From: Candidatus Woesearchaeota archaeon UBA153
Lineage (GTDB): Archaea > Nanobdellota > Nanobdellia > Woesearchaeales > UBA525
Assembly (NCBI GenBank): GCA_002503705.1
Contig: DASH01000031.1
Coordinates: forward strand, 1 to 6,112
Reading direction: 5' to 3'
DNA length: 6,112 nt
The stretch's first letter is position 1, and the number at the start of each line of letters is the position of its first letter. Under the pieces are notes generated by a model, which ran no database searches, was not told the DNA's origin, and saw only the letters and a list, made by a program, of their open reading frames with translations. Below, piece by piece: positions 1 through 4,315 of this stretch. The position numbers and the translations under genes were made by a program.

Positions 1-58
1 CCACGGGAACGCAGCCCTCGCCGTCCAACAAGCGATGACGCGAGCGGCTGGCGACCAC
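1..58 (-). CDS. Possible 5' end of a gene leaving the window (tentative)
   Basis: On the minus strand a GTG codon at 58 opens a frame that stays open for 19 codons to the window edge (it begins VVASRSRHRLL, with the first codon read as Met if used). A TATA-like GTTATATG lies about 28 bases upstream, the spacing expected for a leaderless archaeal transcript. Nothing in these few residues identifies a product. In GC-rich DNA, 19 open codons are weak evidence, and the same promoter could instead serve an RNA gene, although I see no tRNA-like pattern. The call rests on promoter spacing alone. Confidence 0.2.
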   Translation of the reverse strand, partial: MVASRSRHRLLDGEGCVPV

Positions 59-82
59 GCGAAAGCGATTTGCCTAAGAGCC

Positions 83-90
83 CATATAAC
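83..90 (-). promoter_or_regulatory. Putative archaeal TATA box facing left
   Basis: Minus-strand GTTATATG stands out in GC-rich surroundings, just downstream of the mdh stop. It would place a start site near position 60, next to the GTG at 58. It may drive whatever lies to the left of the window, and it may also lie in the mdh transcript's termination zone. Confidence 0.35.
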
Positions 91-124
91 TGAGAACGGT
101 TGTCTCTCTGAGGGGCGTCGACTC

Positions 125-1063
125 TCACGCGCCTCGGCCCTTCTCGAGCTCCGCGACGAGTTTCTTGACGGAAGCGGCGCTCGCGTGCAACGCCGCTAGT
201 TCCGTCTTGTCGAGGGGGAGCTCGACGACTTCGCGCACGCCCTCCTTGCCGAGCAGGCACGGCACGCCGAGGAACAACCCTTTGAGTTCGTACTCGCCGT
301 CCAGCCACGCGCTCACCGGCACGGGTTTCGACGACTCGCGAAGAATCGCCTCGACGACTTCGAAGATCGCGGCGGCGGTCGCGTAGTACGCGCTCCCGTT
401 CCCGAGAAGGTTGACGATCTCCGCGCCGCCGTGTCTTGTCCGCTCCTCGATCGCGCGCAGCTCCTCTGTCGGGAGTTTGTCGGTCAGCCGCGCTCCGTCC
501 ACCGTTGCCAATCGTGAGAGCGGCACCATGAGGTCGCCGTGGCCGCCGAGGACGAGCGCTTCGACTTTCGAGGGCGAGACGTCGAGCCGTTCGCTCACGA
601 AGAGCTTGAAGCGCGCGGTGTCGAGCGTTCCCGCCATGCCGACGACCTTGCGCTTGTCGACGCCGGAGAGTTCGGCGGCGAGCCACGTCATCGCGTCCAA
701 CGGGTTCGTCACGACGACGAGCACCGCTTCGGGCGCGTGCCGTTTGACGTTCTCGATGACCGAGTCCATGATTTTCGCGTTGACGAGCAGGGTGTCTTCG
801 CGTTTCTGGTCTGGCTTGCGCGGCACGCCGGCGGTGATGACGACGACGTCGGAGTCCGCGATGCTCGCGTACTCCGCGCCGCCGCGGACGCGAACCGGGA
901 GTCCGAAGACGCCGGTCGCTTGCGCGATGTCGAGCGCTTTCCCGCGGCACGGCCGGTCTTGGATGTCGACGAGGACGACCTCGTCGGCGAGCTTGCGCAT
1001 CGCGAGGACGTACGCCGTCGTGCTCCCGACGAAGCCGGCGCCGATGATGGAGACTTTCGCCAT
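125..1063 (-). CDS. mdh: Malate dehydrogenase (LDH-like, NAD-dependent)
   Basis: This 312-residue cytoplasmic enzyme interconverts malate and oxaloacetate with NAD(H). The dinucleotide-binding motif GAGFVG is at residues 8-13. Asp33, at the end of the second strand, favours NAD over NADP. In the active-site loop VPRKPDQKR, Arg82 occupies the position that is Arg in malate and Gln in lactate dehydrogenases, and Arg88 is the conserved loop arginine. VTNPLD (118-123), Asp148 and Arg151 in TLDTARF, and His175 in GGHGD complete the catalytic set. The length matches the tetrameric LDH-like MDH family. I chose the ATG at 1063 because the Rossmann strand starts immediately there. The frame is open upstream to an ATG at 1171, but that adds 36 residues without family resemblance and covers the TATA element and repeats. 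The gene lies 171 bp downstream of the secreted-protein gene and probably has its own promoter. No strong ribosome binding site is visible. Confidence 0.93.
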   Translation of the reverse strand: MAKVSIIGAGFVGSTTAYVLAMRKLADEVVLVDIQDRPCRGKALDIAQATGVFGLPVRVRGGAEYASIADSDVVVITAGVPRKPDQKREDTLLVNAKIMDSVIENVKRHAPEAVLVVVTNPLDAMTWLAAELSGVDKRKVVGMAGTLDTARFKLFVSERLDVSPSKVEALVLGGHGDLMVPLSRLATVDGARLTDKLPTEELRAIEERTRHGGAEIVNLLGNGSAYYATAAAIFEVVEAILRESSKPVPVSAWLDGEYELKGLFLGVPCLLGKEGVREVVELPLDKTELAALHASAASVKKLVAELEKGRGA

Positions 1064-1101
1064 GGTTCTTCCGTTCCTGTTTTGTTCGCTTCGTCCGTTT
1101 C

Positions 1102-1111
1102 CCTTAAAAAG
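1102..1111 (-). promoter_or_regulatory. Putative TATA box of mdh
   Basis: Minus-strand CTTTTTAAGG is an A/T-rich element about 43 bases before the mdh ATG. It predicts a transcript start near 1081 and an untranslated leader of roughly 18 bases. The leader contains GGAAG-type purines but no good match to the 16S 3' end. Confidence 0.5.
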
Positions 1112-1126
1112 ATTGTTATGGATTCT

Positions 1127-1224
1127 TCTTGTTCCAGGTTTTCTCTTGTTCCAGGTTTTCTCTTGTTGCAAGGTCAGCTCTTCTCCACGCTTCTTGTAAG
1201 GTCCGCTCTTGTTCCGGGGTCTTC
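1127..1224. repeat. Degenerate 17-bp tandem repeat upstream of mdh
   Basis: Two perfect head-to-tail copies of TCTTGTTCCAGGTTTTC (plus-strand reading) occupy 1127-1143 and 1144-1160. A third, diverged copy starts at 1161 (TCTTGTTGCAAGGTCAGC). After a poorer stretch at 1179-1191, further partial units start at 1192 (TCTTGTAAGGTCCGC) and 1207 (TCTTGTTCCGGGGTCTTC). The array fills most of the gap between the secreted-protein stop and the mdh TATA box. It could be replication slippage in a spacer or a set of regulator binding sites; sequence alone does not decide. Confidence 0.8.
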
Positions 1225-1234
1225 CCGGCGCGGC

Positions 1235-2032
1235 TCAGTACAGGAGCGCGTAGAACTCTCTCCTGATCTCTTCCCGTTCCTCTTCGTCGAAACGCGTGTC
1301 GAGTTTGCTGTTCACGAAGAACATCGCGCCGAGGAGTTCCGGGTGGAGAACCTCGCGCTTCTCCTCCTTCAGGATGAGCGTGGTCGTCTCGAGCGTCGCC
1401 GCCGCGACGCGCAAGTACTCCTTCAACCACTTCTCGTCCTCGATCTTCGTCAGGCAGGTCAGGACGATGTCCGCGCTCTCCGGCGGGTGCTCGCCGAGCC
1501 AGCGCGCGCTGAACGCGCTCCACCCTTCTCGCGCCGCGTAGTCGTCGATGGATTGCTGGTAGTGTTGGGCCGCTTGGAAGATGAACCTTTTGAAGTACTC
1601 GTCGTCAGGGTCGATTCTCGAGAGGATGTCCGAGACGACGGACGGCTGTTGTTCTCGCGGGTCGTAGATCGGGTTGTGGAAGTTCACGTACGCCGCTCGC
1701 CGGAGGAACGTTTGGTAGTCGTCGCGCTTTCCCGCGATGAGGTCGTGGTAGCGCGCGCACGAGAGCATCTCGTCGATGAACGGGAGCGCCGAGGGGTCGT
1801 ACCACCACGCGCCCGCGATCGTCTGGTCGTACACTTCGCGCAGCCGCGCCGGGTCTTTCAACGTGAGCTTCGCCTGCTCGGCTTCCGCTTTCGTGCACGG
1901 CGCGGGCTTCAAGAATTCTGAGAACCTGACGAACGGACTCATCATCCCTTGCGCGTCCACGCTCGCGCTCGAGAGGAGCGCGGTCAGCGTCATCGTCGCC
2001 ACGATCGTCGTCCGCCGCAGGTCACTCCGCAT
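1235..2032 (-). CDS. Secreted, mostly helical protein of unknown family
   Basis: I do not recognise this 265-residue protein. Its N-terminus is a convincing Sec signal peptide: Arg2, Arg6 and Arg7, a hydrophobic stretch at about residues 8-23, then VDA|QG with likely cleavage after Ala27. No second membrane segment is visible, so the mature protein of about 238 residues should be released or held outside the membrane. It looks largely alpha-helical, with a region rich in aromatic residues and histidine (AWWYDP at 75-80, RYHDL at 94-98, YVNFHNPIYDP at 115-125). A very acidic, charged helix (FDEEEREEIRREF, 248-260) ends in YALLY. Cysteines are at 46, 92 and 193. The ATG at 2032 is supported both by the signal peptide and by a TATA box at leaderless spacing. 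The gene has its own promoter, 99 bp after the aminopeptidase stop, so it is probably not obligately co-transcribed with it. Confidence 0.85.
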   Translation of the reverse strand: MRSDLRRTTIVATMTLTALLSSASVDAQGMMSPFVRFSEFLKPAPCTKAEAEQAKLTLKDPARLREVYDQTIAGAWWYDPSALPFIDEMLSCARYHDLIAGKRDDYQTFLRRAAYVNFHNPIYDPREQQPSVVSDILSRIDPDDEYFKRFIFQAAQHYQQSIDDYAAREGWSAFSARWLGEHPPESADIVLTCLTKIEDEKWLKEYLRVAAATLETTTLILKEEKREVLHPELLGAMFFVNSKLDTRFDEEEREEIRREFYALLY

Positions 2033-2056
2033 GTCACTCTTCTTCCGGAGTCACAA

Positions 2057-2067
2057 GTATATAAGCT
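2057..2067 (-). promoter_or_regulatory. TATA box of the secreted-protein gene
   Basis: Minus-strand AGCTTATATAC is the best archaeal TATA match in the window. Its centre is about 29 bases before the ATG at 2032, so transcription should begin within a few bases of the start codon. That is consistent with a leaderless or nearly leaderless mRNA and the lack of a clear ribosome binding site. Confidence 0.65.
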
Positions 2068-2131
2068 TAGTTGCGGAAAACGGGAAGGAGGCGAGACGTT
2101 TGACGGGAATCAGTCATTCTTTTCGTCCGAC

Positions 2132-3625
2132 TCACGCGTTCTTCTCGACGAATCGCGTCAGGAACCGGACGCCCCAGCCGGTCGGGCCTTTCGGCAGGTA
2201 TGGCCGTTCGCGGTCGTCGTACACCGCGCCGCCGATGTCAAGGTGCGCCCACGTCTCCGGCTTCTCGACGAACTCCTGCAGGAAGACCGCGCCCGCTGTC
2301 ACCGCGGCGGTCATCGGGTAGCCCATATTCTTCACGTCCGCGAGATCGCTCTTGACGTCCTCCTTGTGGTCATCCCACAAGGGGAGACGCCACGCCCTGT
2401 CGCCGGTCTCCTCGCCGACCGCGATGAGGTTCGCGGCGAGCTTGTCGTTCGGCGTCAAGACGCCCGCGATCGTGCCGAGCGCGACCTTCGCCGCGCCCGT
2501 CAACGTGGCGATGTCGAGGAGCGTGTGCGGCGCGAGCGTCGACGCATACGCCAGGCAGTCCGCGAGGACGAGCCGCCCTTCCGCGTCAGTATTGAGGACT
2601 TCAATCGTCTTCCCGTTCATCGCGTTCAGGATGTCGCCCGTCTTGTACGCGCTGCCCGAGATGAGGTTCTCCGCCGCGCCGATGACGACGGTGACGTCCG
2701 CCTTGACCTTGAGCGTAGCGACCGCGTCGAGCATGCCGAGCAGCGCCGCCGCGCCGCCCATGTCGTCCTTCATGACTTCGAGCATCATCGTCTTCAGGTT
2801 GTAGCCGCCGCTGTCGTAGCAGACGCCCTTGCCGCAAAAGACGAGTTTGCGCTTCGCGCCCGGTCGTTTGTACTCGAGGAGAATCATGCGCGGCGGGATG
2901 GCGCTCCCCTTGCCGACGCTGTACAGCGCGTTCATGCCGCGCTTCTGCAGCTCTTTTTCATCAAACACGGTGACTTTTAGGCCGTGCTTCTTCGCGAGCG
3001 TGCGCGCCGCCGCCTCGAGGCTCGCGGGGTTCATGTCCGCCGCGGGCGTGGCGATCAAGTCCCGCGCCATCGCGGTCGCCGTCGCGAGGACTGCGCCGCG
3101 GGCGAGCCCTTGCTCGGCGGCTTTCCGTTGTCCTTTTTGTTCAACGAGGAGGGTGAAGCGCGAGAGCTGCTTGAACTGCTCGACCTCGCGCGTCTTGTAC
3201 CGCAAGAACCGGTAGTCGCCGAGCAGGAGCCCTTCCGTCACCGCTTGCGCGGCGAGGGCGAGCCGTCCCGCGGCCTTGGTGTCGGCGGTGAATGGAATCG
3301 TGACGTCCTTCGAGACTTCGCGCGCCGCTTTCGCCGCGACTCCCGACGCGCGGCGGAGCGTCTCGAGCGTGACGCTCTTCCTCAGGCCGAGGCCGACGAG
3401 CAACACTTTCGAGCAAGGAGTCCGGGGCGTCCGGACGAGGAGCGTCGAGAGCGGTTTCGCTGCGAACTCTTTCGCCGCGCGAAGCCGGGCGAGCTCGCCG
3501 CCGAGCAGCTTGTCTGCGCGTTTGAACTCTGCGCTGTCGCCGTCCTCGTTCGTGAACACGATGAGCAAGTCTGCTTTCGCCGTCTCCAACGTTCCGACCG
3601 AGACCGCGCCTTTCGCGATTGCCAC
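2132..3625 (-). CDS. pepA: Leucyl aminopeptidase, peptidase family M17
   Basis: This 497-residue cytosolic enzyme removes N-terminal residues from peptides using two metal ions; the family works as hexamers. The C-terminal catalytic domain (about 170-497) carries the full M17 set: Lys266 and Asp271 in CGKGVCYDSGG, Lys278, Asp288 in DDMGG, and Asp347, Glu349 and Arg351 in the signature NTDAEGR. WAHLDIGG (459-466) and PTGWGVRFL near the end are also typical. The first 170 residues form the more variable N-terminal domain. There is no signal peptide or membrane segment. The start is a GTG at 3625, chosen because GAGGTGG lies six bases upstream and a TATA box lies about 44 bases upstream. The gene is divergent from the SecB-like gene. 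One residue fewer than in the bovine enzyme separates Lys278 from Asp288, within normal variation. In peptide turnover it would complete degradation begun by proteases and the proteasome. Confidence 0.95.
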   Translation of the reverse strand: MAIAKGAVSVGTLETAKADLLIVFTNEDGDSAEFKRADKLLGGELARLRAAKEFAAKPLSTLLVRTPRTPCSKVLLVGLGLRKSVTLETLRRASGVAAKAAREVSKDVTIPFTADTKAAGRLALAAQAVTEGLLLGDYRFLRYKTREVEQFKQLSRFTLLVEQKGQRKAAEQGLARGAVLATATAMARDLIATPAADMNPASLEAAARTLAKKHGLKVTVFDEKELQKRGMNALYSVGKGSAIPPRMILLEYKRPGAKRKLVFCGKGVCYDSGGYNLKTMMLEVMKDDMGGAAALLGMLDAVATLKVKADVTVVIGAAENLISGSAYKTGDILNAMNGKTIEVLNTDAEGRLVLADCLAYASTLAPHTLLDIATLTGAAKVALGTIAGVLTPNDKLAANLIAVGEETGDRAWRLPLWDDHKEDVKSDLADVKNMGYPMTAAVTAGAVFLQEFVEKPETWAHLDIGGAVYDDRERPYLPKGPTGWGVRFLTRFVEKNA

Positions 3626-3631
3626 GCCACA

Positions 3632-3638
3632 CCACCTC
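3632..3638 (-). promoter_or_regulatory. Ribosome binding site of pepA
   Basis: Minus-strand GAGGTGG ends six bases before the GTG at 3625. It complements the conserved CACCUC at the 3' end of archaeal 16S rRNA, which fixes the non-ATG start. Confidence 0.7.
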
Positions 3639-3663
3639 GTACCGTCTTGAGCGAGCGGAAGCG

Positions 3664-3675
3664 GCTATAAAAAGG
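3664..3675 (-). promoter_or_regulatory. TATA box of pepA
   Basis: Minus-strand CCTTTTTATAGC is an archaeal TATA element centred about 44 bases before the pepA start. It implies transcription from near 3645 and a leader of about 20 bases that contains the ribosome binding site. Confidence 0.65.
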
Positions 3676-3720
3676 TAGCGGTTTCTCTCCTCGGAGAACT
3701 CCCTCCCGGGGTTTTCATAA

Positions 3721-3732
3721 GTTTTTTAAAAC
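3721..3732 (+). promoter_or_regulatory. TATA box of the SecB-like gene
   Basis: GTTTTTTAAAAC is an A/T-rich element about 50 bases before the ATG at 3777. It predicts a start site near 3753 and a leader of about 24 bases that includes the ribosome binding site. It sits about 50 bp from the divergent pepA TATA box, so the two promoters are close neighbours. Confidence 0.55.
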
Positions 3733-3734
3733 CA

Positions 3735-3748
3735 CCTCGGTTCCGAGG
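3735..3748. promoter_or_regulatory. Inverted repeat immediately downstream of the TATA box
   Basis: CCTCGGTTCCGAGG is a near-perfect dyad (CCTCGG, TT, CCGAGG) between the TATA element and the predicted start site of the SecB-like gene. Archaeal repressors often bind in this interval, so it is a candidate operator. If transcription starts upstream of my estimate, it could instead form a small leader hairpin. Confidence 0.4.
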
Positions 3749-3764
3749 GGCCAAGAACGATGAT

Positions 3765-3771
3765 GGGTGAT
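3765..3771 (+). promoter_or_regulatory. Ribosome binding site of the SecB-like gene
   Basis: GGGTGAT lies five bases before the ATG at 3777 and complements the AUCACC part of the 16S 3' end. Two ATG codons just upstream (3760, 3763) are out of frame, which supports the ATG at 3777 as the start. Confidence 0.65.
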
Positions 3772-3776
3772 ACTTC

Positions 3777-4262
3777 ATGGCGATAATCGGGTTTTCGTTC
3801 ACCAAGCTGCACGCGGAGAAGACCGCGCCCGCCGCGGGGAAGATCAGCATCAACAACAACGTCGCGCTCACGGGCGTCGCCGACGCGAATCTGCGCATGG
3901 CCGAGACGAAGAAGGGCTTGAAGGTCTCGTTCGCGTTCGAGACGCGGTACGAGCCGAAGGTCGGCGGCATCCTCTTGCAGGGCGAAGTCTTGCTCCTCGA
4001 AGACGTGAAGGTCGCCGAGGCCATTCTCGCTGAATGGGACAAGAGCAAGAACTTGCCGAAAGAGCTCATCACGCCCGTCTTGAACCAGATTCTCGAGCGG
4101 TCGAACATCCAGGCGTTGCTCCTCGCGCGCGAGATGGGCTTGCCCTCGCCGGTGCCGATGCCGAAGGTGAACGTCCAGATGACGCCGAAGGGCGACGCTC
4201 CGAAAGCGGACGCGAAGCCGGTCGAGGCGAAGAAGGACGCGAAGGCGCCGAAGAAGAAGTGA
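3777..4262 (+). CDS. SecB-like conserved archaeal protein (possible export chaperone)
   Basis: This 161-residue protein has no signal peptide and no membrane segment. Its order of elements resembles the SecB fold: a beta-rich N-terminal half (GFSFTKLHAEK, GKISINNN at 21-28, a strand pair around 47-57, then YEPKVGGILLQGEVLLLED at 58-76), a helix carrying the acidic/Trp segment ILAEWDKSKNLP (83-94), and a long helix (about 95-120) leading to LPSPVPMPKVNV (122-133). The last pattern parallels the end of the bacterial SecB core, where the final helix runs into a Pro-rich LAPVNF-type segment. I recall similar small proteins from DPANN genomes, usually left hypothetical. A chaperone role is therefore a fold-level inference. 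Residues 137-161 are a Lys/Ala/Pro-rich, probably disordered basic tail. The gene has its own promoter and ribosome binding site and is followed by a T-rich terminator. Nearby genes encode secreted proteins, which would suit export but proves nothing. Confidence 0.85.
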   Translation: MAIIGFSFTKLHAEKTAPAAGKISINNNVALTGVADANLRMAETKKGLKVSFAFETRYEPKVGGILLQGEVLLLEDVKVAEAILAEWDKSKNLPKELITPVLNQILERSNIQALLLAREMGLPSPVPMPKVNVQMTPKGDAPKADAKPVEAKKDAKAPKKK

Positions 4263-4277
4263 ACCTGCGCTGAGAAA

Positions 4278-4305
4278 TATTTTTCATATAACTATTTTTT
4301 CTTAT
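4278..4305 (+). terminator. T-rich terminator after the SecB-like gene
   Basis: The convergent spacer contains T tracts of five (4280-4284) and six (4295-4300) bases within an A/T island in otherwise GC-rich DNA. Archaeal RNA polymerase stops at such non-template T runs without needing a stem. GAGAA (4272-4276) and TTCTC (4309-4313) flank the region but are far apart. The opposite strand has only short T runs, so termination of the converging protease transcript is less clearly marked. Confidence 0.55.
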
Positions 4306-4315
4306 AACTTCTCGT

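Noticed and set aside
33..94. C/D-box small RNA (GATGACG ... CTGA)
   Set aside because: The boxes are imperfect, no internal D'/C' pair is evident, and such short words arise by chance.
1064..1171. N-terminal extension of mdh by 36 residues from an ATG at 1171
   Set aside because: The extension is repeat-derived (KTWNK-like words), lies over the presumed TATA box and has no counterpart before the Rossmann strand of the family.
1127..1224. CRISPR-like array
   Set aside because: Units are contiguous 17-mers with no unique spacers, and they decay quickly; this is a simple tandem repeat.
539..1921. 460-codon plus-strand open frame antisense to mdh and the secreted-protein gene
   Set aside because: It has an Arg/Glu/Val/Asp-heavy composition typical of the antisense of GC-rich codons, no recognisable domain, and overlaps two well-supported minus-strand genes and their repeat-containing spacer.
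4272..4313. Stem-loop terminator formed by GAGAA and TTCTC
   Set aside because: The arms are five bases with a loop over 30 bases; the T tracts between them explain termination better.
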